Positions 1-8,217 of a stretch of 24,774 bases of DNA are shown here, one piece after another. The notes below the pieces were generated by a model. The model was not told the DNA's origin, searched no databases, and saw nothing but the letters and a program-made list of their open reading frames with translations. The stretch's first letter is position 1, and every line of letters starts with the position of its first letter. The translations under genes and the position numbers were made by a program. Source of the DNA: an uncultured Porphyromonadaceae bacterium (GTDB lineage: Bacteria > Bacteroidota > Bacteroidia > Bacteroidales > Muribaculaceae); assembly GCA_937901905.1 (NCBI GenBank), contig CALDIF010000088.1, positions 1 through 24,774 of the forward strand, given 5' to 3'.

Positions 1-87
1 CCGTGGGCAGGGTGAATGAGGGTGAAGTCGGCTGAAAGCCGACCCATCTGCTCATGCCGTGTGCCGGCAGCCGTCTCGCCCGGCGAG
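1..87. repeat. Partial copy of a dispersed intergenic repeat
   Basis: Bases 1-62 match 6608-6669 with two mismatches, and weaker similarity continues to about base 87 (matching up to about 6693). The copy contains a hairpin with arms GTCGGCT (27-33) and AGCCGAC (37-43). The window edge cuts the element, so only its right end is visible. It has no convincing coding capacity; the small ORF at 54-275 runs through it and is not credible. Confidence 0.8.
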
Positions 88-144
88 CGATACGGTTTAC
101 GCTATTTTACACGAGAGAGATAGACGGAAATAGGTGTGAGGTTA

Positions 145-158
145 CGCAAACGTTTGCG
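145..158. promoter_or_regulatory. LacI/GalR-type operator palindrome
   Basis: CGCAAACGTTTGCG is a perfect 14-bp palindrome with the central AAACGTTT core typical of LacI/GalR-family operators (PurR-like boxes have the same form). It lies about 57 bp upstream of the -7 element at 215-222 and 135 bp before the start of the large starch-binding-like gene. This suggests sugar-responsive control of that gene. No LacI-family regulator is encoded in the window, so the cognate protein is unknown. Confidence 0.6.
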
Positions 159-214
159 CTGAAGTTGCACATATTTTATTTTATGTTAAGGTGTGTACAT
201 TGTCAAAAAAATGG

Positions 215-222
215 TATCTTTG
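215..222 (+). promoter_or_regulatory. -7 element of Bacteroidetes-type promoter
   Basis: TATCTTTG matches the TAnnTTTG -7 consensus of the Bacteroidetes primary sigma factor. The expected -33 TTTG about 19-20 bp upstream is weak here (GTGT at about 191-194), which would fit a regulated promoter. The start of transcription would be near 229, giving a leader of about 64 nt before the ATG at 293. Confidence 0.55.
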
Positions 223-292
223 CTCACTTATCGGGAAGAACTGCAAATAATTTACTGATTAAAATAACAATCTAAAACTAATTTTAAAAACG

Positions 293-3200
293 ATGAAGAA
301 TCACGCTTTTACCACATGGGTACGCTCGCTGATGGTACTGCTTGCAGTCGCCATCGGCGCGAGTTCTTATGCCTCGACAGTCTTTGTCAAAAGTACTTCC
401 GGCACTCCTTATGTCAAGGTTGATTCCGAAAGTTGGACGGCTGCGTCGCAGGCATCTGAGACTAACTGGTACTATGTTGATGTGACGACCGGCTCAACAT
501 TACAGATTGCCTCTACCGGCAGTGGTAGCAATGCCTCGCCTAGCATTGACTTCAGCAGCAGTGCCGACAGTTATTTTGTCTATGCCTCCGATGGATATGG
601 CATTAATATCACTGATGCGAAGACAGCAACAGAATATGCTTTCTTTGAGATTACTGCAAATTGGACAGATGCCAATGCTTATTTTGAAGTATGGGATGGC
701 TCGGCTGTGAAATTGAACTGCATAGGAGGAACTTCATCAGCACCTGTTTATATGTATGTTAAGTCCTCTTCATTTAGTGGAACGTTGTATGTTAAAAGAA
801 AAAATCCATCTTCTAACGTGAGTGATGATAGTGGTAAATGGAACGAGGCTTCTGTGACCTATAATAAAGGACACTACTATACTTATAATGGGAATTGGAG
901 CGATTCTTTTACTGACGCAAGTTCTGATTATGCCAGTATCACATGGCCTACGAAGCCCACGTGGTATATTCGTGGTAATTGGGACGGAAGTAATACTTGG
1001 TCAAGTGCCGAAGCGATGACCAACAGTAGCGGAACGACATGGACAATACAAAAGACGTTGACCAACGGAAACGGAACGGTTTATTTCTTCTTGTCGTATC
1101 AAAATATCGGCACAAATTGGCATCCGCGCTATGGTCCGACCAATAGCACTGGTGTTGACGTCAGTGCCGGTGGCACGTTCAGCACCACTCACTACGCGAC
1201 AAGTAGTGACGGTGATCCCTCTTTCTATATTCCTTTGAGATCAATTGTAACAGGCACTTACACATTCTCATTTGATGAGTCAACCGACGAGTTGACTGTG
1301 ACCAAGCCGGAGATTGCTGCCAAGTCGGCGACGTTGTACCTCTATAGCACAACCGAACCGAGAATGTCGGGAGTGACCTTTACCCAAGAGGCTAACGACA
1401 ACAACGATGATACAAAGGACAAATTATTCTATTGGTACAAAGGCACTTACAGCAGCACCACGTGGAGCGGTAACGTGTCGTTCACAGCGAACGGTTCGAC
1501 TAAAACGCTTGCCCTCGGCACAGACCTCGCCGACGGTGGTACTTATTACTTTGACGCCTCAAACACCACGACAACTGCCGATTATAACCCCTACGCCTCG
1601 AATACTATCACCGTGTATGTGCGCAAGGCAGATTTCCCCAATGCCAAACTGCACGCGTGGTTTACACCTGTGGATGAGTCCGCAAATGTGCCTATAAATG
1701 GTTCATGGCAATCGAATGACCAATTGATGACCGATGAGGAAACTGTCAACACTTACGTGTGGTATAAGAAAGTCTTCACCGGTTATAATGAGATACACGC
1801 TATGCTGAGTGGTGGCGATAAGGGACAAAGTGAAGAGCTCGTCACGGGTAACAGTGCTTTCAGTGGCACTCTCTACTACTACATTGACGGTAGTGATTGG
1901 GTAGGTAGCGCAAATCCCTTCCACGAGATTACGATTCATGTGATTGACAAGGTTAAGGGCACCACACCTTATTACCTCTACGCTTGGGACGGCACGAACC
2001 TCAACGGCGCTTTTCCCGGAAATGCAATGACCACGACCGAGACCATCCACGGAGAGACTTGGTACAAGCAAACTTTCACCACGACGGCATCTACAATCAC
2101 GGTGAATATCAGTGAAAATGGCGACGAGTCATGGCAATGTAAAGACCTCCCCGTCACCGCTACCGCCGGCGATTGGTACATCGTGCTTGACAGTTGGCAA
2201 ACGAAAAATACCGACGCTGCCTGTGCGCTCAGCCAAGCGACACAACCCTCTACTCCGCAACAACACAATAGTTTATGGTACATCCACGGCAATCTCGACC
2301 GCACCAAGGAAAACGATGTCGCGTGGGTACACGACTACACCATGACCGGAGTTGACGGTGGCAACACTACATTCACTTTCCGGAAACAACTGCTCAGCGG
2401 TGTGAACTACTATTTCTTCGTGTCCGACGTGGACAGTAACGATTGGGACGAACTTAATGAAGACAATCACCGTTACGCACCTGCCCTCGGTACGACCGAT
2501 ATCAGTCTCAACACAACCACGGCAGTGAGTGCGCAGAGCGGTGAAGCCACCTTGCATTATTATAGTGAGTCGGTCGGGCTTCACACCTTCACCTACAACG
2601 CCAAGGACGGCACGCTGACCATCACTCGCGAGGTTGTTGATCCCACGAGCGACGACCTATATTTGATAGGTATCGTTAAGCCCGAGGGTTCTGATGTGAC
2701 AAACGAATGGGCCGCCAATGTGGGAGTCCTGATGAACAAGGGCGTTGATGATGACAATGTGACCTACTACTACTTGAACAACGTCACTTTGTTGGGATTT
2801 AACAGTGGCTTCGGCTTCGCCTCAAAGTTGGCTTCGGACCGCGACGATTGGACTTACTTGAACGCATGTCGTTACGGTGCCTTGATTTCTTCGGGAACCC
2901 AAAAGGTGCTCCACAACGAGGCTATCGAGACAGATGACAACAGCGACGATTCTGCCCAATGGCACGAAATGTACGAGGTTGGACAAAGCGAGAATACCTT
3001 CACCGTTGAGACAGATGGTGTATACAATATCAAGGTGTATAAGAGCCATGACGGAAAAGCTCCAACGGTACACTTGTACCGCTCGTCATTCCCCGACGTG
3101 ATGTACATCGTTGGCGGAAAAGGAGAATGGAGTCCCACTAAAGGCACGTTGATGACTCGCGATGAGACCGCGACCGACGAGGTGTACGTATGCACAGTGT

Positions 3201-5347
3201 CGCTGAGTATTGACTATATGTTAACGTTCTCGTCACGCTTGGGTGACTGGACGTATATTAACGACAACCGTGTATGCTCTGCCTCCCCGGCCGACGGTAC
3301 CGACGGTTATTGGATCACCAACAACAACCTTGACAGCGAGATAAGTTTGACGCAATTCGACACATCGTGGAGCGACACTGACGCAGCAAAGCACAACTTC
3401 AACATAAAGACCGACAAAGGTGGCTTGTTCCGCGTCACACTAAACAAGACGCAGATGACGGTGAAGTTTGAGTTGCTTTATGAGGATAAGGGCGACAAGG
3501 TTTATATCTATTTGGAGAAAACCGGTTCGGAAGACGGGACTATCAGCAATCCCTTGTTATACGCCTACGACAAGGAGAGTTGGCGTGACGAAGATAAGGA
3601 GAATGATGATGATGAGGTACACGTTGACCGTCCGAAGTTCTCCGTTCTTATCGGTACAGACCCCGACTACGGTAATCGTCACCGCTTGTGTCTTGCCGAT
3701 GGCACGCAGCCACGTGATTACACATCCGAGAGTGATGGTCGCGATTGGTATATGTGGGAAGTTAACCACTCTATCACCGAGTTTATTATCACCAAGAATG
3801 GTAAGTTAATCACCGCGGTGACAGCCAATGCTGACGATACCGATACCGACGATACCGATGCTATAAATATTCAATGGCGTCGCAGTGGTGATGTGTACCT
3901 GCATTGGACTGCCGACGGCTCGGTCGTTGACTACACGCGCGACTACGACAGCAGTTCGGCAACCGAGGCTCCCACATGCACCAAGATGATTGACGGACAC
4001 TACTACGTCTACTTCATCAACACGATGCAGTGGCCCGAATCGTATATCCACGCATGGTTCACCAACTCGAGCGGTGTCAACGAAGATTTGTTGGGTTCTT
4101 ATCCGGGCAAACAGATGACCGACCTTGTGGGCTACGACAGCAACGGCAACCAAGTGTATCTGTTCGACTTCGGCCCCATCAGTAACTTTGAGGGGCGCGC
4201 CCCCACGGGTATTCTGTTCAATATGGGCCCCAACGGAAGTATGCAAACGGGCGACTTCGTGTTTGTCAACGGTGCTGTGTACGACTACACCGGCACTGTG
4301 GTGCTCGGTCGCGATCTCGCTAACATCATCGCTACCGGTGTTGACGATGGCGAGACCCGTTACATCATCGAGGACGACATTGTTGCTGTGTACTACGATG
4401 CCATCAATCACGAACTCTACTGCAAGGACTTGAACAAGTTCAAGACGACCCAATATGTGGAACGTTCGGTGCAGCAGGACGGTCAAGTCGACTATGTGCG
4501 CGACACTACCGGTCGTCTCAATGGTCAGATGGAGAGTGCTCGCTATGATCAAAGTAACTGGGTTGTCCTCAAGGTTCATAGTGCTGAAGGAAGCGAATAC
4601 TACACCTCGGATTACTACGAAGATTTGGCCACTTTCGCTCGTAACCGCAGTGTGCTCAAGGCGGGAACTGTGCGTGGTGTGTTGACTGATGTCAAGAACC
4701 CGACCATGCAAATCGTGAAGTTGGACGATGGCGGAACCATTGAAGTGGGCGAAAACAGCACCTACGCCACCACCAAGGCCAAGACAAACGTGTATACCAC
4801 GGCTAACTTCGTAGGTGACCAGGAGGGTAAGACCAGTGGTCGTAGCTACTTCTTCGTCACTCCCAAGCCCAACGAGTATGCTTGGGTTACATGGGCGGTG
4901 TGCACAGCAATCAATGGCACAACGGCAACTTTCGCTGTACCCGAGAATAAATACCAGGGCGACGGTGAGTATGACAACCAAGATGAACTGAGTGGCGGCT
5001 TCTCTGCCGACTTGAGTTTGGTGGATGTAACGCCGGCTGTGGGTACAGCCTACACCTTCCCCGCTATCATCAAGTTGCGCGATGATGATGTTGTCCCGGC
5101 CCCGCGTCGTGCACCGTCGTCCTACAGCGGTGGTGACACCGGAACATCTAAGTACGACTATGTGGTGTATCCGCTCGAGTTGTCCAATGTTATCACCGGT
5201 GTTACCGAGGTCGGCAACAAGACCGTTGCCGGTGTGAGCTACGTCAACATGGCAGGTATGCAAAGTGCCGAGCCTTTCGAGGGAGTCAACATCGTGGTGA
5301 CGACCTATACCGACGGAACCCGCACTGCCGTTAAGATGCTCAAGTAA
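293..5347 (+). CDS. Large secreted multi-module protein, starch-binding (SusE/F or CBM26-like), T9SS-type C-terminus
   Basis: A 1684-residue exported protein. The N-terminus is a signal peptide (charged start, hydrophobic core around residues 13-25, likely cleavage after SSYA). The rest is a string of aromatic-rich beta modules. Segments beginning WYIRGNWDG (about 222), KLHAWFTP (about 450), YYLYAWDGTNLNGAFPG (about 557), WYIHGNLD (about 661), LYLIGIV (about 788), MYIVGGKGEW (about 935), YIYLEKTG (about 1070) and YIHAWFTNSSG (about 1244) resemble the starch-binding modules of SusE/SusF and CBM26. The last residues (VSYVNMAGMQS ... GVNIVVTTYTDGTRTAVKMLK) look like the C-terminal sorting signals of T9SS cargo. 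No glycosidase catalytic domain was recognised. Likely role: surface glycan (alpha-glucan) binding. A LacI-type operator lies upstream and a strong hairpin terminator follows. Family assignment is by motif appearance only. Confidence 0.72.
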   Translation: MKNHAFTTWVRSLMVLLAVAIGASSYASTVFVKSTSGTPYVKVDSESWTAASQASETNWYYVDVTTGSTLQIASTGSGSNASPSIDFSSSADSYFVYASDGYGINITDAKTATEYAFFEITANWTDANAYFEVWDGSAVKLNCIGGTSSAPVYMYVKSSSFSGTLYVKRKNPSSNVSDDSGKWNEASVTYNKGHYYTYNGNWSDSFTDASSDYASITWPTKPTWYIRGNWDGSNTWSSAEAMTNSSGTTWTIQKTLTNGNGTVYFFLSYQNIGTNWHPRYGPTNSTGVDVSAGGTFSTTHYATSSDGDPSFYIPLRSIVTGTYTFSFDESTDELTVTKPEIAAKSATLYLYSTTEPRMSGVTFTQEANDNNDDTKDKLFYWYKGTYSSTTWSGNVSFTANGSTKTLALGTDLADGGTYYFDASNTTTTADYNPYASNTITVYVRKADFPNAKLHAWFTPVDESANVPINGSWQSNDQLMTDEETVNTYVWYKKVFTGYNEIHAMLSGGDKGQSEELVTGNSAFSGTLYYYIDGSDWVGSANPFHEITIHVIDKVKGTTPYYLYAWDGTNLNGAFPGNAMTTTETIHGETWYKQTFTTTASTITVNISENGDESWQCKDLPVTATAGDWYIVLDSWQTKNTDAACALSQATQPSTPQQHNSLWYIHGNLDRTKENDVAWVHDYTMTGVDGGNTTFTFRKQLLSGVNYYFFVSDVDSNDWDELNEDNHRYAPALGTTDISLNTTTAVSAQSGEATLHYYSESVGLHTFTYNAKDGTLTITREVVDPTSDDLYLIGIVKPEGSDVTNEWAANVGVLMNKGVDDDNVTYYYLNNVTLLGFNSGFGFASKLASDRDDWTYLNACRYGALISSGTQKVLHNEAIETDDNSDDSAQWHEMYEVGQSENTFTVETDGVYNIKVYKSHDGKAPTVHLYRSSFPDVMYIVGGKGEWSPTKGTLMTRDETATDEVYVCTVSLSIDYMLTFSSRLGDWTYINDNRVCSASPADGTDGYWITNNNLDSEISLTQFDTSWSDTDAAKHNFNIKTDKGGLFRVTLNKTQMTVKFELLYEDKGDKVYIYLEKTGSEDGTISNPLLYAYDKESWRDEDKENDDDEVHVDRPKFSVLIGTDPDYGNRHRLCLADGTQPRDYTSESDGRDWYMWEVNHSITEFIITKNGKLITAVTANADDTDTDDTDAINIQWRRSGDVYLHWTADGSVVDYTRDYDSSSATEAPTCTKMIDGHYYVYFINTMQWPESYIHAWFTNSSGVNEDLLGSYPGKQMTDLVGYDSNGNQVYLFDFGPISNFEGRAPTGILFNMGPNGSMQTGDFVFVNGAVYDYTGTVVLGRDLANIIATGVDDGETRYIIEDDIVAVYYDAINHELYCKDLNKFKTTQYVERSVQQDGQVDYVRDTTGRLNGQMESARYDQSNWVVLKVHSAEGSEYYTSDYYEDLATFARNRSVLKAGTVRGVLTDVKNPTMQIVKLDDGGTIEVGENSTYATTKAKTNVYTTANFVGDQEGKTSGRSYFFVTPKPNEYAWVTWAVCTAINGTTATFAVPENKYQGDGEYDNQDELSGGFSADLSLVDVTPAVGTAYTFPAIIKLRDDDVVPAPRRAPSSYSGGDTGTSKYDYVVYPLELSNVITGVTEVGNKTVAGVSYVNMAGMQSAEPFEGVNIVVTTYTDGTRTAVKMLK

Positions 5348-5399
5348 TCGGGTGTAAGGGGGGGCGTGTTTCCCTCCGAACCCCGAACTCGAATGAATA

Positions 5400-5435
5400 A
5401 CAGTGGCACGGCATCTTGCGGTGCCACTGTTGCTT
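5400..5435 (+). terminator. Hairpin terminator after the large secreted protein
   Basis: A perfect 10-bp stem, ACAGTGGCAC (5400-5409) with GTGCCACTGT (5421-5430), an 11-nt loop, then a weak T-rich tail. It lies 53 bp after the stop codon and 20 bp before the next ATG, so it probably separates the transcript of the large gene from the HAD gene, perhaps incompletely. Confidence 0.65.
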
Positions 5436-5449
5436 GATTTAGTTACTCA

Positions 5450-6304
5450 ATGACATTGCCCGAAAAGAAAAGGACGTTATACGTCAGTGATCTCGATGGT
5501 ACCTTGCTTGGTGCCGACAGTCGCGTTAGTGCGTTCACCGCGTCGATGCTCGACGAGATGATTACGCATCGCAACATTTTGTTCACTATTGCGACCGCAC
5601 GCACCCCGGCTACTGTCGTGCCTATCATGAGTGCAGTGCAATCCGCTGCGTTGCCGTTTATCGTCATCGGCGGTGCGGCGTGGTGGAGTCCTATTGACGG
5701 GAACTACACGTGTGTTAATGCTATGTCCCATGCCACTGTGCTCGCTGTTGACGAGGTGATGAGCCGTCATGGCTTGCGTCCGTTTATCTATTGCCGTGCC
5801 GGCAGTTGGCTCTACAGTTATCACTATGGTGCGATGTCCGAGCAGGAAACGCGTTTCGTGAGTGAGCGCACGGGACTTCGCTTCAAGCAATTTGTGTTCG
5901 ACGACCCCTATTATATCGAGCGTGAGCACGACACGGTGATGATGTATTCGATGAACCGTTATGCGGTGTTGCGTGACGTGCGTGACGACCTGATTGCTGC
6001 GGCTGTCGACTGTGAAGTGACGTTGTATCACGACATCGTAGATTCCGATGTGGGTTATCTCGAGGTGTATAGTGCCGGCGTTACCAAGGCGGCGGCTATC
6101 ATGGAAATGGCGCGCCATGTGCAAGCCGATCGCGTTGTGGTGTTCGGTGATAACCGCAACGATATTCCCATGATGCGTGTCGCCGATGTAAGTGTCGCTA
6201 TGGGTAACGCCTTCGACGAGGTGAAAAACGTTGCCACTGTGGTAACCGGCAATAACACCGATGATGCTGTGGCGCGATGGATTGCAGCGGACATTGCGCT
6301 CTAA
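5450..6304 (+). CDS. HAD-superfamily phosphatase (Cof-type)
   Basis: A 284-residue cytosolic hydrolase of the haloacid dehalogenase superfamily, Cof subfamily (C2B cap). Motif I is DLDGTLLG near residues 14-21 (nucleophile Asp and acid Asp), motif II is the Thr in IATARTP (about 46-52), motif III is the Lys in GVTKAAAI (about 206), and motif IV is GDNRNDIPMM (about 227-236), which binds Mg2+. Length is normal for the family. Substrates are usually phosphosugars or nucleotide-type phosphates; the actual substrate cannot be read from sequence. It follows a terminator and shows no clear promoter of its own. The ATG at 5450 is the natural start because motif I follows closely. Confidence 0.9.
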   Translation: MTLPEKKRTLYVSDLDGTLLGADSRVSAFTASMLDEMITHRNILFTIATARTPATVVPIMSAVQSAALPFIVIGGAAWWSPIDGNYTCVNAMSHATVLAVDEVMSRHGLRPFIYCRAGSWLYSYHYGAMSEQETRFVSERTGLRFKQFVFDDPYYIEREHDTVMMYSMNRYAVLRDVRDDLIAAAVDCEVTLYHDIVDSDVGYLEVYSAGVTKAAAIMEMARHVQADRVVVFGDNRNDIPMMRVADVSVAMGNAFDEVKNVATVVTGNNTDDAVARWIAADIAL

Positions 6305-6308
6305 AGGG

Positions 6309-6338
6309 GCTTATTTTCGCCGATTTTAGTGAAAAAAC
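6309..6338. repeat. Left copy of a 30-bp direct repeat
   Basis: Begins GCTTATTTTCGCCG and ends TGAAAAAAC. It is identical to 6695-6724 over 30 bp (31 with the preceding G). The two copies enclose the repeat-rich block 6339-6694. It starts only 5 bp after the HAD stop codon. Confidence 0.9.
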
Positions 6339-6694
6339 AACAACCTACGAATTTCACAAATTTCACGAATTTCACGAATTACAGAGGTTTATGAGAGATG
6401 ATGACCTCGGAGAGGTCAGGCGGGTCGAAGACCCGACTTTGTTGGTAACACCATGCGAGCACGTCGAAGATGTGCGACGCTTGGTGAAAGCGGTGGCACG
6501 AGGTAAGTGCCTCGTAGAGGAACTTCATCACTATCCATAGTTGTTGGCAACATCGTCTCGCCCAAAGGGCGAATAATCTGTGTAACCCACGGTGGAGCGC
6601 AGCGACACCGTGGGCAGGGTGAATGATGGTGAAGTCGGCTGAAAGCCGACCCATCTGCTCATGCCGTATGTCGGCTTTCGGCTCGCCCTCACAG
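6339..6694. repeat. Repeat-rich intergenic module between direct repeats
   Basis: No credible gene is present. From left to right: short iterated units of ATTTCACGAA/ATTTCACAAA type (6351-6380); a GC-richer stretch with small stems such as GGGTCgaaGACCC (6422-6434) and TCGCCCaaaGGGCGA (6558-6572); a perfect 9-bp inverted repeat CCCACGGTG/CACCGTGGG (6586-6594 and 6606-6614); then the 86-bp segment (6608-6693) shared with window positions 1-87, containing GTCGGCTgaaAGCCGAC (6634-6650). A 91-codon leftward ORF (6379-6654) spans most of it but looks compositional; a decayed mobile-element remnant is possible. Confidence 0.65.
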
Positions 6695-6724
6695 GCTTAT
6701 TTTCGCCGATTTTAGTGAAAAAAC
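6695..6724. repeat. Right copy of a 30-bp direct repeat
   Basis: Identical to 6309-6338. It ends about 10 bp before the -33 box of the tRNA-Leu promoter, so the whole module 6309-6724 sits between the HAD gene and the tRNA promoter. The pair could reflect duplication at an insertion, or recombination between dispersed repeats. Confidence 0.9.
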
Positions 6725-6734
6725 CGCACTAAAT

Positions 6735-6765
6735 TTTGCAGATTAAAAACTTTGTACTACCTTTG
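6735..6765 (+). promoter_or_regulatory. tRNA-Leu promoter
   Basis: TTTG (6735-6738), a 19-bp spacer and TACCTTTG (6758-6765) match the Bacteroidetes TTTG-N19/20-TAnnTTTG promoter exactly. Transcription would begin around 6772, just before the tRNA at 6776. Confidence 0.85.
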
Positions 6766-6775
6766 CACTCGCAAT

Positions 6776-6859
6776 GCCCAGATGGCGGAATCGGTAGACG
6801 CGCTGGTCTCAAACACCAGTGGGGTAAAACCCGTGCCGGTTCGACCCCGGCTCTGGGTA
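6776..6859 (+). tRNA. tRNA-Leu(CAA)
   Basis: A class II tRNA of about 84 nt. The acceptor stem GCCCAGA (6776-6782) pairs with TCTGGGT (6852-6858), with A as discriminator base. The anticodon arm is CTGGT-CTCAAAC-ACCAG, giving anticodon CAA, which reads UUG. A long variable arm (TGGGGTAAAACCCGT) typical of leucine tRNA follows, then the T arm with GGTTCGACCCC. CCA is not encoded. Confidence 0.95.
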
Positions 6860-6865
6860 CAAAGA

Positions 6866-6899
6866 TAGGCTGTTAATCGTTTGATTACAGCCTATTTTT
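6866..6899 (+). terminator. Rho-independent terminator of tRNA-Leu
   Basis: TAGGCTGTTAATC (6866-6878) pairs with GATTACAGCCTA (6883-6894) with one bulged T and a 4-nt loop, followed by a T-rich run. It begins 7 bp after the tRNA end. Confidence 0.85.
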
Positions 6900-7134
6900 A
6901 TTTATCGAGTAGCCAAAGTGTCGCCAAAAACAACATTTCTCCCACTTTTTGCCCACTCGCTAACTGTGTGGCTTTCCCTGTCGCTCGGTGTTGCCTATGG
7001 CGGTTCACTCGCCGCCGTTGACTTTTGGTGTGAATTGTTGTTGTCGTGCAATAAATGGCGGAGTTGTAACGTTATAAATGCAAATATGTCATGCACCGTT
7101 AACAACCTTAATAAGGATCTAAATCGTTTCAAAA
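6900..7134. other. Non-coding stretch before the guanylyltransferase gene
   Basis: A 74-codon ORF from a GTG (6918-7142) crosses this stretch and overlaps the next gene's start. It looks like chance and I do not call it. I found no good TAnnTTTG element here, so the promoter of the downstream gene remains unidentified. Confidence 0.5.
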
Positions 7135-8217
7135 ATGGATAATAACCGCTTTTGCGTTATCATGTGCGGTGGTGTCGGAAGTCGTTTCTGGCCCTATAGC
7201 CGCGAACACATGCCCAAACAATTCATTGATTTCTTCGGTACCGGTCAAAGTCTGTTGCAGATGACAGTCGAACGTCTTTCCGCTATCGTTCCGCGGGAGA
7301 ATATCATCTTGATGACCAATGAGTTATACGCCGATATCATACGCGAGCAGTTGCCCGACATTAAACCCGACCGCATTTTGCTCGAGCCGGCGCGTCGCAA
7401 CACGGCTCCGTGTGTGGCATGGGCGGCATGGCACATAGCGGCACTCAACTCCAATGCGACCGTTATGGTCGCGCCAAGTGACCACCTCATTCTCAAGCCG
7501 ACGGCCTACGCCGATGCCGTGCGAGCCGCATTCGACTTTGTGGACGGTCACCGCAACGCATTACTCACCCTTGGCATCAACCCCTCGCGTCCCGAAACCG
7601 GCTACGGTTACATTCAAGCCGGCGAGGTGATATGTGACAACTTCCATCGTGTCAAGACGTTTACCGAGAAGCCCAACGAGGAATTGGCGCGTGTGTTTGT
7701 CGGTAGCGGTGAGTTCTTCTGGAACAGTGGCATGTTCTTTTGGAGCGTACAGGCAATCATCGATGCCATGCGAGAATATGCCCCCGATGTGGCGTTGGTC
7801 ATGGATCGTGGTGGCGAGATGATGGGTACCGCCGCCGAGCAACACTATATAGACGTGAATTATGAGGCTTGTCCCAATATCTCGATTGACTATGCGGTCA
7901 TGGAAAAGGCTCGTGAGGTGTGTGTACAAACCGTCGACTTCGGTTGGAGCGACCTCGGCACGTGGGGGGCGTTGTACGACGTGTCGCCCAAGGATCGCGA
8001 TGCCAACGTCTTGCATGGCACTCGCGCGGTGTTGCACGACTGCCACGATAACATCGTTGCGGTTCGTGGCGAGAAACTCATTATTGCCGCCGGATTGCAC
8101 GACTATATCATCGCCGACACTCCCGATGCCCTGCTCATCATTCCCAAAGATGAGGAACAAAAACTGCGCATATACGTTAACGACGTGCGCAGCAAGTTCG
8201 GAAGTCGTTTCTCATGA
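7135..8217 (+). CDS. manC: Mannose-1-phosphate guanylyltransferase
   Basis: 360 residues. It makes GDP-mannose from mannose-1-phosphate and GTP in the cytoplasm, supplying GDP-mannose/GDP-fucose for surface polysaccharides and glycoproteins. The nucleotidyltransferase signature GGVGSRFWPYS is at residues 12-22, followed by MPKQF. Further motifs are EPARRNTAPC (about 83-92), the VAPSDH segment (about 109-114), FTEKP (about 175-179) and FFWNSGMFFW (about 195-204). It ends near residue 360, so it is the short monofunctional form without the C-terminal phosphomannose isomerase cupin of bifunctional ManC. The stop codon region overlaps the convergent 671-aa gene by 6 bp. Confidence 0.92.
   Translation: MDNNRFCVIMCGGVGSRFWPYSREHMPKQFIDFFGTGQSLLQMTVERLSAIVPRENIILMTNELYADIIREQLPDIKPDRILLEPARRNTAPCVAWAAWHIAALNSNATVMVAPSDHLILKPTAYADAVRAAFDFVDGHRNALLTLGINPSRPETGYGYIQAGEVICDNFHRVKTFTEKPNEELARVFVGSGEFFWNSGMFFWSVQAIIDAMREYAPDVALVMDRGGEMMGTAAEQHYIDVNYEACPNISIDYAVMEKAREVCVQTVDFGWSDLGTWGALYDVSPKDRDANVLHGTRAVLHDCHDNIVAVRGEKLIIAAGLHDYIIADTPDALLIIPKDEEQKLRIYVNDVRSKFGSRFS

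Noticed and set aside
3806..5263. 485-codon leftward ORF inside the large secreted-protein gene
   Set aside because: An antisense shadow of a long GC-biased gene; the plus-strand protein has a signal peptide and recognisable modules.
6379..6654. 91-codon leftward ORF in the repeat module
   Set aside because: It spans multiple intergenic repeats and hairpins, and no family is recognisable. A transposase remnant could not be shown.
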